A DNA stretch of 64,000 nucleotides from Omphiscola glabra (taxonomy: Eukaryota > Mollusca > Gastropoda > Lymnaeidae): NCBI GenBank assembly GCA_964017045.1, contig OZ024797.1, forward strand, positions 13,733,062 through 13,797,061, read 5' to 3'. A program made the translations under genes and the position numbers. Numbering within the stretch: the first letter of the stretch is position 1; each line of letters opens with the position of its first letter. Below, in pieces: positions 23,331-34,562 of the stretch. A model generated the notes under the pieces. The model saw only the letters and a program-made list of their open reading frames with translations. It did not search any database and had not been told where the DNA came from.

Positions 23331-23420
23331 CAGAAAATGCTTTTAAACAAAATGGACATCCGTACCACGACATTCAAATGCTTTTAAACAAAATGGACAT
23401 CCGTACCACGACATTCCATT
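23331..23420. repeat. ~48-bp direct duplication
   Basis: Two copies of AATGCTTTTAAACAAAATGG followed by ACATCCGTACCACGACATTC. Confidence 0.92.
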
Positions 23421-23507
23421 TATAAAAAGAAAATGAGTTAACTAACACAGCATACGACTCCATACACAAAAGCTTTCACTCGAGCTTGCGGTGCCTCTAC
23501 ATCCTGC

Positions 23508-23775
23508 GTATGACGGACACATATGGTCTGACTTCAGACAGTATGAAGGCCACAGATGGTCTGACTCGAGACATTATGACGGACACAGATGGTCTGACTC
23601 GAGACAGTATGACGGACACAGAAGGTCTGACTTCAGACAGTATGAAGGCCACAGATGGTCTGACTCGAGACATTATGACGGACACAGATGGTCTGACTCG
23701 AGACATTATGACGGACACAGAACGTCTGACTTAAGACAGTATGACGGCCACAGATGGTCTGACTTCTTTCATATC
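23508..23775. repeat. 33-bp minisatellite, 8 copies
   Basis: The unit contains GATGGTCTGACTCGAGACAT followed by TATGACGGACACA, with an alternating TTCAGACAGTATGAAGGCC form. The length is a multiple of three, so frames are open on both strands without being genes. Confidence 0.95.
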
Positions 23776-23969
23776 GACATCGGTCAATCGTAGTTGCCTC
23801 AGCATCATTGACTGGCTTATGTGGCAAGCTCCTGAATGTTCACGATTTAAACGCTACTTGAGCAGTGCTGCAAACACAGAGCAAAGGATGTCACTAAAAA
23901 AAATAAAAAAAGTGTGAAATTAAAACCATTTCCCAAAGTAATTAATTAAATAAATTTAACTCCGCCATT

Positions 23970-24040
23970 TTCCCGGGATGATGATGGGTAGATGATGGTT
24001 CGATGATGAGATGATGGGTAAATGATGATGGGTAGGTGAT
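23970..24040. repeat. GATGATG(GGTA) microsatellite
   Basis: Imperfect GATGATGGGTA copies. Confidence 0.8.
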
Positions 24041-24124
24041 AGTTAGAGCACAAAAACTCTCACTGACACTAACATCGGACTCGTGGGCTCGGTGAGTGGG
24101 GGAAAAGGTCATAGGAAAAATAAA

Positions 24125-24215
24125 AGTCACGGAAAAAAGTCAACACAGAAAAATAGTCACCACAGACAAAGAAAGTCACCACAGAAAAAGAAAGTCACCG
24201 CAGAAAAAAATGTCA
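24125..24215. repeat. ~19-bp AAAGTCACCACAG array
   Basis: Five imperfect copies of GTCACCACAGAAAAAGAAA. Confidence 0.8.
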
Positions 24216-24414
24216 CCTAAAATCTTTTTATCAACCGTAGTCCCATGCGAGAATCAAGCAAAGTTCCTAACGAGCCGTCTCTTACTTCCACTTACTGATA
24301 CTTGGGCTTCATTATAAATATTTATATAGACTTACGTGGTTGGTTTTATCTCAGCTCTGTAAACTGTATCACTTAAACATGACATTCTTGGATGAGACGG
24401 ACTGAACCTTACAC

Positions 24415-24445
<31 letters not shown>

Positions 24446-24468
24446 GGAGGGAGAGAGAGAGAGGGAGG

Positions 24469-24507
<39 letters not shown>

Positions 24508-24530
24508 AGAAAAAGAGACAGAGAGAGAAG
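24415..24530. repeat. GA-rich microsatellite
   Basis: A purine-only run of GAGAGA and GGGAGG. The arginine/glutamate-rich frame across it is an artefact. Confidence 0.95.
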
Positions 24531-25410
24531 ACATGGGAACGAAAATGAAACAGAAAGACAATAGATTCACTAAAAGCACATTAACCAAGCAGTTCCCTTA
24601 ACTCACACGCACACTACATCCACATGTTGAGCTGAAAGCCAACTTTGTTGAGCATCCTTGGTTGACCCTTTCGTCGATAAAATAAAATTATGAAATTTAA
24701 AACACTCAAAGGACTGCAGCAATCCCAGGTTGTGAAAATTGGACCACTGGTAGATCCATGCCACGAGAGGCTGGACGACGCCATCAAAAATACAGCTTGT
24801 TTCTGTTCCTAGATTTTGAGCCAGCCTTGTCCCCACCAACCCCCACCAAGCCTGCTCCCACACGCCGTGCGTGGTAGGCTATAAATAAATGAGTTCTGCG
24901 TGCAAACATCCCACGCCAGACGCATTTGTCATTCAGCCGTGTCCAACACATTGCTACAGCTCATGTCAGATCGACTTGTCCGTCGGTCTCTCGCCTCGTT
25001 TTGGACCAGGTGATGACTGGCCCCGAGAAAGAGCACGTGTATAGTACCGTCATAAACACCTCGACCCGATACCGTCTGGATCCGGGTGACTTCTCTGGAA
25101 TCATAAAACGTAAGGCGTAACATTCGCCTCAAAACCCCCCCCCCCCCCCCCCCATCATCAGAATTTTGGGAAAGCCACGCAGAAAGCCCAAAAGTTGGGG
25201 CCGGGGGGGGGGGAGGGGAGGTAGGGAATAAATTCCATTCAAGAAGAACGAAGACAGAGATCAGTTGGAACTATTTTATCCGTAACAGACAGGACAAATA
25301 CATTCTGTTTCTTGTTATTTCTTCATTTTGTCAACTAGAGTTAGTTAGCCTGATGTTTTGGTATGAAAGTCGTTTATGCATCGTGAGAGTTTGAATGTGA
25401 GAACCACTGT
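24531..25410. other. Non-coding, nothing recognised
   Basis: Single-copy DNA with a long C run (about 25134-25153) and a G run near 25205. Short open frames near 24600-25130 on both strands show no known domain. Confidence 0.5.
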
Positions 25411-25895
25411 TGTTAGTGTGAACACTTTTTGGGTGCATGAGTTGTTATGAATTGTATTAGTGTGGCTGAATGGTGATTGGCTGACAGGGAAATATGAATA
25501 AACAAGTGCGTGGATAAAAGGACAGTGTTAGTTAGTCGAGAGGACAAGAGATTTATTAAAAGAGACCGGGAGATTTGTATAGGAAGACAAGAGTTTGGCA
25601 GTTAGAGATTTAAGGATCGTGAGAGAGGAACACCTGTGTCAGTCAGAGTTTAGTTTTCACACCTGTGTAATAAGGATTTCAGATGATGTATTAATGACTC
25701 TTGGTAGAACCACAATTTGTATATACTATATACTGAATAAACTGACTTATGAAACTCGAGGTATTATTGTGTCATTGTGTGGACCTCATTGGAATCATAA
25801 AGACCCAAGAAAACGAGAGTAGGCCGTAGAGTATGAAGGCCGTAACATTTGGAGGCCGCAATGACACTAGGCCGTAACATTTGGAGGCCGCAATG
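25411..25895 (+). mobile_element. LTR-like element related to the 7.6-kb solo LTR
   Basis: It shares the TGTTAGTGTGAAC-type start, the GTTATGAATT block and GATAAAAGGACAGTGTTAG (25513) with the LTR at 7631-8302. It has a polyadenylation signal AATAAA at 25736. Its 3' end repeats GGCCGTAACATTTGGAGGCC twice (25837 and 25869). No target duplication could be fixed, so the borders are approximate. No gag/pol is visible. Confidence 0.5.
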
Positions 25896-26034
25896 GAAAG
25901 AGGTAGTAACACTTCACTTGTCTTGTCTGCTGAGGAAGACTCTAAGCCAAAACCTTTTCTTCATTCATTGTCCTGTCTCCCCACTTCAAGCTTCCACATA
26001 CAGTGTTCTACTAATGCCTAGAATTAATAGTGGT

Positions 26035-26405
26035 ATATATCATTGGCGGCACGTTACTCTGGTGGGATGTTATAGGCGGCACGTTACTCTGGTGGGATGT
26101 TATAGGCGGCACGTTACTCTGGTGGGATGTTATAGGCGGCACGTTACTCTGGTGGGATGTTATAGGCGGAACGTTACTCTGGTGGGATGTTATAGGCGGC
26201 ACGTTACTCTGGTGGGATGTTATAGGCGGCACGTTACTCTGGTGGGATGTTATAGGCGGAACGTTACTCTGGTGGGGTATTATAGGCGGCACGTTACTCT
26301 GGTGGGGTGTTATAGTTGGCAGGTTACTCTGGCGGGGTGTTATAGTTGGCACGTTACTCTGGCGGGATGTTATCGGTGGCACTATACTCTGGCGGAGTGC
26401 ATTAG
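26035..26405. repeat. 30-bp minisatellite, ~12 copies
   Basis: The unit is GGCGGCACGTTACTCTGGTG followed by GGATGTTATA. It is nearly perfect on the left and diverges to the right (GTTGGC, GGCGGGGTG forms), as if expansion is most recent at the left. The multiple-of-three length leaves frames open on both strands. Confidence 0.96.
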
Positions 26406-26769
26406 ATGAACAGTTACTATGTGGGGGATTGGGGGGGGGAATTATTAATCCACCTGGGCAAGAGAAAAAAAAACGAATAGTTTCAAATCGTATAATATAT
26501 AACGGACTTCGTTCAAGTCGAGTCTAGTCAATAAATAGTGGAGATAGACAGGACAATTACAAGGACGTTGACACTGACAGTACGCACAATATAATGACGT
26601 GGGACGCACCTTTTGGTTTTGAACGACTCAATTTCCGTTTCTAAAAATAACGCTCAACGCTTCCTGTTCTGATTACTGTGGCGTTTATTTTGAGTTTTTC
26701 TAAAACAAAAGTTTCTATTTTTAATTTATAGTATTTGTTTTTTCTTGTTTAGTCTGGACTGCCCAAGGG
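26406..26769. other. Non-coding, nothing recognised
   Basis: Short G run at about 26430, then AT-rich single-copy DNA. Confidence 0.5.
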
Positions 26770-27101
26770 GGCTTTTAGCCAAAACGCTTTGCGATAGTCC
26801 CGTCTTGTTTGTTTTCAAGCCTAAACATATCTGGTCCACAGCACCCCAGTTCTTGAAGATCTGCACTGGCTTCCTGTGAGTGAGAGCATGGACCACAAAT
26901 TTCTGTCCTTGGCGTACAGCTGTATAGAAGGCTCTGCACCTGAATATCTTCAAAAACTGATTTCTAAACATGTATTCTTAGAGAATCTGCGCTCTTCAAC
27001 GCAGTCCTCACTGAGATTTCCCAGTGTGGATGGATACAGAGTGAAGTCAAACGGAGTGAGCTCTATTGAAAGCTATTGTCACTATTGTGCCTAAATTATG
27101 G
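26770..27101 (+). pseudogene. LINE relic 4, C-terminal domain (5' piece)
   Basis: Reads TPVLEDLHWLPVSESMDHKF, then SCIEGSAPEYLQKLI and NLRSSTQSSLRFPSVD, ending at an interrupted VPKLW block. This is the post-RT domain of CR1/Rex-like LINEs. The protein resumes after an insertion at 27339. A frame shift precedes VPKLW. Inactive. Confidence 0.8.
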
Positions 27102-27327
27102 ACATTCATTCTTCTTCTTTCTTTACCTTGTTTCTGTCTGGTTTTCTATTTTTTAGGTAGGATTTATCTCTCTCTATATATATTATGTAAATTTGATTAA
27201 TACTTATTTGTATGTCTTGTACTGATGAAGGCAAGTGCCGAAACGTTTAATTATTTGTAATGTAAAATTATTATTAAAGCTCAATATAGATTGTTATATC
27301 GACACAGATTGTTCGTGTCTATTTAAT
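27102..27327 (+). mobile_element. 226-bp retroposon in LINE relic 4
   Basis: This insert is bracketed by a perfect 11-bp duplication CTAAATTATGG (27091-27101 and 27328-27338), and removing it restores the interrupted LINE reading. It contains CTGATGAAGGCAAGTGCC followed by GAAACGTTT, which matches the conserved core of hammerhead ribozymes (CTGATGA, a 4-bp helix, GAAA). It then has a TTATTATTAAAG stretch and ends ACACAGATTGTTCGTGTCTA. A relative lies at 54325-54476. I could not form helix III, so self-cleavage is unproven. Confidence 0.65.
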
Positions 27328-27338
27328 CTAAATTATGG

Positions 27339-27420
27339 AGCACTTTGTCTCAATCTTTAAGGGCTATTCATGATACAAAATCATTTAAGAAATGTTTAAA
27401 GACTTTTTCCTTTCATTAGA
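27339..27420 (+). pseudogene. LINE relic 4, C-terminal domain (3' piece)
   Basis: Continues the interrupted protein as STLSQSLRAIHDTKSFKK and then CLKTFSFH before a stop. This is the usual end of a CR1/Rex-like ORF. Confidence 0.75.
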
Positions 27421-27591
27421 TTTTTAGGACATCAGAGTGCTGTATATTACAGTAACATGGACACAAGCGCTATAAAAATATTCAATTATCATCATAAATG
27501 GATTAACATCAAATTGTATTGACGACATGATAAATTTATAAGAAGCGCTAAGTTGCATCAAAACTTGTCGCAAAGAAGCAGTGTCTCGGAG

Positions 27592-27761
27592 CAGTGGCGT
27601 AGCGAGCTTAACTCGCGCCCGGGGCACAATACCTTTTTAGCGCCCCCCCCCCCCCCATTCGAAAACCATACAATATTATAGTAAAATATACCATTTGGAG
27701 CCCCTTTGTGAGTAGCGCCCGGGGCATGATGCCCCCCGCGCCCCCCCTCACTACGCCACTG
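27592..27761. mobile_element. CAGTGGCGTAG hAT-type MITE, copy A
   Basis: The inverted ends are CAGTGGCGTAGCGAG and CACTACGCCACTG. The internal GCGCCCGGGGCA blocks are shared with the copies at 42082 and 54477. Possible degenerate 8-bp duplication: TCTCGGAG / TCTCAGGG. Confidence 0.85.
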
Positions 27762-27935
27762 TCTCAGGGTACCTCTTTCAGAATACTTAACGCTATTCAG
27801 TTTGGCCCCATATTCTGACCAGTGTTTTTACAACGCTGCGTGTATCAATCAGGGACAATCTCAAGTTGGGAAATCGGTACCGTCGAGTTTTGATCAATAA
27901 TTATAGAAGTGAATTTGCAGCCTTCTGTATGTTTA

Positions 27936-28165
27936 TCATAGTTTTGGATCTTAGCATCAATTCATTGTGTTAGATCTTAGCATCAATTCATAGTTTTGGA
28001 TCTTAGCATCAATTCATAGTTTTGGATCTTAGCATCAATTCATAGTATTGGATCTTAGCATCAATTCATTGTGTTAGATCTTAGCATCAATTCATAGTTT
28101 TGGATCTTAGCATCAATTCATAGTTTTGGATCTTAACATCAATTCATAGTTTTGGATCTTAGCAT
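27936..28165. repeat. 26-bp minisatellite, 9 copies
   Basis: The unit is TTCATAGTTTTGGATCTTAG followed by CATCAA, with a TTGTGTTAGATC variant at copies 1-2 and 6. Confidence 0.95.
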
Positions 28166-28424
28166 AAATTCGATCAAGGTAAATCCAGTTGTAGCTAATT
28201 TTTAGACCCCATTGTACAAGCTTCATGGGAGAGCATGCACTAGTAGGACAAACATTAAATAACTTATTTGAAGTTTGCTGTATCAGCCAGTCTGGGGAAC
28301 ATGCCTGGCAGGCAGTTAGTTAGTCCAGCAAAGCTGTCTGAACAATCACTCTACGACCCACCTCTCTGAAGTTGTTGATCCAACACACAAAATTTACTTC
28401 AAGACAGATCATTTAGTTCCAAAA

Positions 28425-28620
28425 CTGGGCCAAGACATAACATTTAGTCCAAGAGTTGACCGAGACATAACATTTAGTCCAAGACTTGACCGAGACATAA
28501 CATTTAATCCAAGACTTGACCAAAACATAACATTTAGTCCAAGACTTGACCAAGACATAACATTTAGTCCAAGACATAACATTTAGTCCAAGACTTGACC
28601 GAGACATAACAATTAACCCA
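28425..28620. repeat. 30-bp minisatellite, ~6.5 copies
   Basis: The unit is GACATAACATTTAGTCCAAG followed by ACTTGACCGA. One copy is shortened. Open frames across it are artefacts. Confidence 0.95.
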
Positions 28621-30172
28621 CAGAACATAAAATTTAACAAATAACAAGTATACAAAGAAAATAATTTAACTTACACAAAATATTTTTGTACTATTTATTT
28701 ATGGCAAAAATGAAAATCACATAACAAAGAACTTTCGACTCGGTACAATAATTGTACACACGATAAGTCTGTCCCCAAATGTACACAATTTTGCAATATT
28801 ATTATCATAAAGAGCTTTTTTTTTTAATTCTTAAAAAAATGAATATGCGTATGTTACATTACATGTGATATTTATTGGACAACATTCACATCTCAATCAC
28901 GCCATGACGAGAAACATTGCCAGCCTATGTGAAATCATAGGCTTCATTTTAGTGCAAAACTATTATGCAAGATTCTCTGAGAATAGGATTTTTATTTTTT
29001 TTTAAAAAACCACTTTTCATAAGCTTATATAACACAGCATCAATATATAAGAACAGATAAACTCTCCAAACAAAAATGTGATATATTAGGATAGAGTTAT
29101 GTATGGGTCACCACCAAATTCCAACCGCTTTCATCGTCTTTGGTAATTAGTGTAAACAGATAAACTACAGTAAAAAAAGCTTTTCTTGTAATCCGAATGG
29201 GTGTTTATATAGATATGAATCGACATAAAGCTCATGTAACACCAAGCTCAGTTTTTAAGATGACTTAAAAACAAAAAACAAAAAAATTAAAATTGGGACA
29301 TTCATGAACATTTAATTTTAAATTTAAAGGAATACAGCACAGTCAGATAGATTTGTTTTCAGAAATAAATATTTATAGTCATGACATTATGCTGCAAAAT
29401 AAAATGGATTTCTTTCTCTACACACGGACATAAAATATATATATTAAAAAAATTGACACATTTAATATAAAGAATATGAATTATTGCACTAAGTTTAACA
29501 AATTTCTACTTTTTTTTCCACCTATGGTTTTGTGTGTGTGTGTGAAGTAACCGGAAATAACGCTTACACCGTAAAAAAAAAGTCAACCAACACATTCTTT
29601 TCCAGCAGATTCGATCAAACTTTTCATCCATTGATCAAATCTTAAACTTGTAAAAACATACATTTTCAACACCAATTCCTGGCTGGATATCCACGTGACT
29701 TCAGATCCAGAATTTTTAAATGGAACACAATAAAAAAAAATATCGGTAGTTAATTTACTGAGTTAAGAAAATTTTTGAAAATCTTGGAACTATCTCAGAG
29801 AAAAGGAAGAGACAATTATTTTTCAATTGGTACAAATAAATTCACGATAAACTTTTGGTAAATAAGGGAATTCGTGTTGGATTTCCATATGTTATTTCAT
29901 GGCACTATGCATGCCCACTGGCACTGTTCATGTCGACTCGATTAATCAAAATTGATTCCGCTTCTTCGCTTATATTGAAAAAAAAAATATATATATTCCC
30001 TCCAATTTTAATGAAGTTTGGTTGGTGTTTAATCTAGAAGAGGTTCTTTTAAAAAATAATCGAACATATAAAGAGGTTATAGTCTATTTCTGTAGCTTTC
30101 ATGCTTAAAAATATTAATGAAAATCACGCTAATTTCTTTAATAAGTTTCTCTATTCTCTGACTGTGACAAAT
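28621..30172. other. AT-rich DNA, nothing recognised
   Basis: Long AT-rich single-copy stretch with a GT run (29530-29543) and an E-box-containing CCACGTGACT at 29691. No coding signal. Confidence 0.55.
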
Positions 30173-30337
30173 ATATTATTGAAATTACAGATAATCCAAT
30201 AAAACATTACATTACATTTTTTTTTTTTAAATTTAGTTTTTTAAAATGATTTTTAAAATATTATTGAAATTACAGATAATCCAATAAAACATTACTTTTA
30301 AAATCATTTTAAAAAACTAAATTAAAAAAAAAAAATT
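30173..30337. repeat. Interleaved direct and inverted repeat
   Basis: A 38-bp direct repeat (30173-30210 and 30258-30295, starting ATATTATTGAAATTACAG) alternates with a pair of complementary arms. The arms are about 30211-30257 and 30296-30337: poly-T plus AAATTTAGTTTTTT, and its complement plus poly-A. The order DR-arm-DR-arm' can fold into a hairpin of about 28 bp or more. Confidence 0.9.
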
Positions 30338-30854
30338 CGGATCAAAATATGTTCTGAAAACTTTCCTCGACTTCCATTTTATGATATCTTTAGTAATAGT
30401 GACCGGTTGGTTAAATGTTAGGTCAGTTGGGAATTCGCTTCTCAAGCGTGGATGAAAAAAACAACAACAACATTATCGTATTCACTGAGGCTCTAAAAGT
30501 AAGTTTAAAAAAAATTAAAAAAATACATGATTTCATTCCAATAAAAATAACTGACTGAACTGTGACATCAATACTGATTACTTCCATAGGAAACCACCGT
30601 GAACGACTATGCTTAGAATTACTGTATGTGAACATTTGAAATAAATTGAAACGTTAAAATAATAAATAGAGAAGAACGCATAAACCGATGACAGTACACA
30701 GGCAGGTTTTAAAGCTGGGACCAAGGGCTAATAGGATATGTGTCATCCAGTCAGGGGCATCAAATCATGGGGGTTTACAGTTTGCCAAGCCGCACCAAAT
30801 CTAGGGTTAGTTCTTACAACAAGCCAGGGTCGATAATTGTGGGGCGTGATATTA
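30338..30854. other. Non-coding, nothing recognised
   Basis: AT-rich single-copy sequence. Confidence 0.55.
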
Positions 30855-31030
30855 CATCTAAGCGAAGGCACTTACTACAGGGTATGTTCTTGCATCAAGA
30901 CAGGGAGGACTAATTATGAGACGCTTACTTACTATAGGGGGTATGATCTTGCATCAAGACAGGGAGGACTAATTATGAGACGCTTACTTACTATAGGGGG
31001 TATGTTCTTGCATCAAGACAGTGAGCACTA
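30855..31030. repeat. ~61-bp tandem array, 3 copies
   Basis: The unit contains GTATGTTCTTGCATCAAGAC and AGGGAGGACTAATTATGAGA. The first copy is partial. Confidence 0.9.
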
Positions 31031-33120
31031 ATAATTATGAAGACGTTTTTCCAGTTGTGAAAAGGACGCCAACTCTGGAGTTGCCTTTGCAATCAAGACA
31101 AGGGAACTAAACCTGGGAGCTTTCTTACATCTATCCTCGGAAATAAACTCGAGACGGCGGTTCTCAAACCTACAATATTGAATTGTATATAACAGCATGT
31201 CAGAATGGTTTCTTAATAATAGCAATAGAGCTTACAGTAACTTTTTAGATAACAATAATGCCACCACTGTCTACACTTTAAAAAAACATAGACCTTAACA
31301 TGACTGAATTATTCCCCTTGTAACATGTAAACTTTTAAAACTTATTCTTAAAAAAATTGTTTAGGCATTTTAGTTAGATTTACACCCCGACAGCGGTAAT
31401 CGATGATAGAAGTTTGAGGTTCCCGCTGCTACCCCTTTTTCGCTTTAAAAAAAAAAATAAAATTACAGTTTATTGAACTGCCACAAAATCGTGTTTATTT
31501 ATTTTCAAATTGCTGATTAATTAGAATTTATTTATTTAAAAACGTACAATGAATTGGTGGTGGAAGGCTGCGCCGCATATACATCGTTTGTAACAATTTT
31601 CATTTGCGGCATAGAACGAAAAAAAGAATTCTACGAAACATCAAAATTGTTCTCAAGCGTGTGGTAAGAGCCATAATGATCAATAAATTGATCGTGGGCC
31701 CTTAATATATGGAAGAAGAAGAATTTGAGAAGCTGGAATTATTTTTTTTTTTTAAGGAGACGGGGAAAGACAAGCAACGCACAAAGATATAAAGTTAAAC
31801 ACCTTAAAATGTGTGCTATTTAAACTGCACATGTAAATATTATGTTCAAATAAATTGACTAACACGAACTTCAAACAGGTGTTCATTTCCAAGATTTTAC
31901 TGGAAATGTTAGGGACAAAATAGACGGATAATTCAGCAACATGATTGGCCAAATGAAATCCTTATCACCATATGTCCTATATTTAGATGCCACAACACTT
32001 GGTCATACACCCTGGTCTTACTGACAGCATACCTTGGCCACTGCATCATCTGAAGACATCTCATCCATGTACCAGCCACACACACATCTACAGCAGCAGC
32101 TCCCACAACCTTTCATATGGGCCAGACCCAATTTTGTATTCTTAAAATCCGAACAATTGTGAGAGGAAAGGGGTTCGTTAATAAATCGAGGATCCCTGTA
32201 ATAGTGTCCTACTTCCTTCATAGGTGGAAATTTCTTTCAAAAAGAATAACATGGGAGATAACTGGCTAGAAGATAAAGCTCAAGTGATCGTTTAGAACAC
32301 CTGCAGACATTTGATGACAGTAATTTCCCCTTGTATGTGGTTTGTTTTCAAAAAATTAATTTGGCAAACATATTCAGCCTCTCTATCGTGTTGCGATTTC
32401 TCTCTCCCCCCACTCCCCCTCTGTCTTTCTCTCTTACTGAACATTTTATACATAAAAAGTTCCACTTAGTTCCCACCGTAATGATAATTGAAGGTTTACT
32501 AAACAGCTCAGATACAGATACTCCACAATCTAAGAGGTGCTACGATCAAAGGTTCTCAAAAGGATAACTGGCAAAACCCTTACATTACTTACGTGAACGC
32601 TGTCTACTCCTCCTCGTTGAGAATTTAATTACCCTATAGGAAACGTTGTTTGCACATGGCTTGGAAACAATTGTAGACAATTTCCCCATTGATTATGGGC
32701 CGTGGAGTTTGGTCAAGCTTTCAGTTATACTCCGACTTATGACGTCACGCAGTTGACGGTTTGACATTGACACAAACTGTTTATTTTTCATAAATATTTT
32801 TTTCCGCTGACGATTTTTTAAAGAATATAACTTCATCTACAACCTATTTTGACAGCAACGAAATTTTATGTACAATCAAATATCACGTAACTCTCTCTCT
32901 CTCTGTCTCTCACACACACACACGCCATAATCAACCCCCCTCCCCCCCGCCGAACCTTTCTCCAACACAAGTCTGCACACCATAATACGATTTTCCTTAT
33001 TATGTACATCGTAGTAACTTAAGGACATATGCATTTTAAACAGTTCATGAATTCTGTAATGTTTGCGCTTGTCATAGAGATTGCATGGCTAAATGCTACA
33101 TTCTAATCACAGGCGGCAAC
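31031..33120. other. Non-coding; LINE-like tail and a CRE
   Basis: A sequence at about 31560-31715 ends ATATGGAAGAAGAAGAA, like the LINE tail near 7577. A full CRE palindrome TGACGTCA lies at 32740-32747, shortly after an ATTGATTATGGG site. A CT/CA microsatellite is at 32891-32925. An open frame on the minus strand near 32018-32221 is cysteine-rich but otherwise unrecognised. Confidence 0.45.
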
Positions 33121-33210
33121 CACTGGGTCGTCACAAACAGAGGGCGCTGATGGTAGACGGCCATGACCGGGCCGTTAGCAACAGAGGGCGCTAGTGGTAG
33201 GCGGCCATTG
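33120..33210 (+). promoter_or_regulatory. Duplicated CTCF-like motifs
   Basis: Two same-strand copies of CAGAGGGCGCT (33138-33148 and 33182-33192) lie in a 45-bp duplicated segment. The context GCAACAGAGGGCGCTAG fits the core of the bilaterian CTCF consensus at most positions. They lie about 2.7 kb beyond the 3' end of Six1/2, a plausible boundary position. Function is inference. Confidence 0.4.
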
Positions 33211-33514
33211 ATGAGACTGATGAGGTTAGCCGAGGATTGGCGCGGCTTTTCAGATTATTCAAAATTTAAAAAAAAAATATATCAACTTCGATATTCATTG
33301 AATACCCCCCCCCCCCCCCAAACCCCGTTTTTATTCCCACCCACTTGCTGTAAAGATCTAAAAAAAAAATGAATTACGACAAATAAAAATATTTTTTAAA
33401 AAACATTTCAGCTTAATTAATGAAGTGCTTTGAAGCTGATATCCAACGATTAGAACAGCTTTGTTCTAATCAGATGCCTAAAATAATGTCTTTACAATCA
33501 GCTTGCTAACAGAT
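33211..33514. other. Low-complexity DNA
   Basis: Poly-A, a C run (33306-33318) and AT-rich sequence. A short TTAGAACAGCTTTGTTCTAA inverted repeat lies at 33450-33469. Confidence 0.55.
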
Positions 33515-33742
33515 CCACAGTGGATTTTATGATCCACAATGGATTTAATGAACCACAATGGATTTAATGATCCACAATGGATTTAATGATCCACAATGAT
33601 TTTAACGATCCACAATGGATTTAATGATCCACAATGGATTTAATGATCCACAATGGATTTAACGATCCACAATGGATTTAACGATCCACAATGGATTTAA
33701 CGATCCACAATGGAGCTAATGATCAACAATTGATATAATGAT
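33515..33742. repeat. 19-bp minisatellite, ~11 copies
   Basis: The unit is GATCCACAATGGATTTAAT. ATCCACAATGGAT is itself near-palindromic (ATCCA...TGGAT), so both strands read alike. Confidence 0.93.
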
Positions 33743-34562
33743 TGTAATCATACACTACTGAGTCAATGATTACACTATTGAGTCAATGATTACACTATTG
33801 AGTCAATGATTACACTATTGAGTCAATGATTACATTATTGAGTCAATGATTACGCTACTGACTCAATGATTACGCTACTGACTCAATGATTAAGCTACTG
33901 ACTCAATGATTAAGCTACTGACTCAATGATTACGCTACTGACTCAATGATTACGCTACTGACTCAATGATTACGCTACTGACTCAATGATTACGCTACTG
34001 ACTCAATGATTAAGCTACTGACTCAATGATTACGCTACTGACTCAATGATTACGCTACTGACTCAATGATTGTGCTACTGACTCAATGATTACGCTACTG
34101 ACTCGATGATTGTGCTACTGACTCAATGATTACGCTACTGACTCAATGATTACGCTACTGACTCAGTGATTACGCTACTGACTCAATGATTTCGCTACTG
34201 ACTCAATGATTACGCTACTGACTCAATGATTACGCTACTGACTCAATGATTACGCTACTGACTCAATGATTACGCTACTGACTCAATGATTGTGCTACTG
34301 ACTCAATGATTGTGCTACTGACTCAATGATTACGCTACTGACTCAATGATTAAGCTACTGACTCAATGATTGTGCTACTGACTCAATGATTACGCTACTG
34401 ACTCAATGATTGTGCTACTGACTCAATGATTGTGCTACTGACTCAATGATTACGCTACTGACTCAATGATTGTGCTACTGACTCAATGATTGTGCTACTG
34501 ACTCAATGATTACGCTACTGACTCAATGATTGTGCTACTGACTCAATGATTGTGCTACTGAT
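33743..34562. repeat. 20-bp minisatellite, ~41 copies, AP-1 motif per unit
   Basis: The unit is TGATTACGCTACTGACTCAA. Every unit carries TGACTCA, or, in the first five, TGAGTCA; these are the two orientations of the AP-1 (Fos/Jun) consensus. Variation falls mainly on the two bases after TGATT (AC, GT, or A-A forms), while TGA(C/G)TCA is almost untouched. The array ends about 1.3 kb downstream of the Six1/2 stop codon. It is non-coding because 20 is not a multiple of three. Confidence 0.96.

Noticed and set aside
24392..24601. Arg/Glu-rich protein
   Set aside because: Translation of a GA microsatellite.
33743..34562. CRISPR-like array
   Set aside because: Units abut without unique spacers and the DNA is animal; the same applies to all other arrays here.
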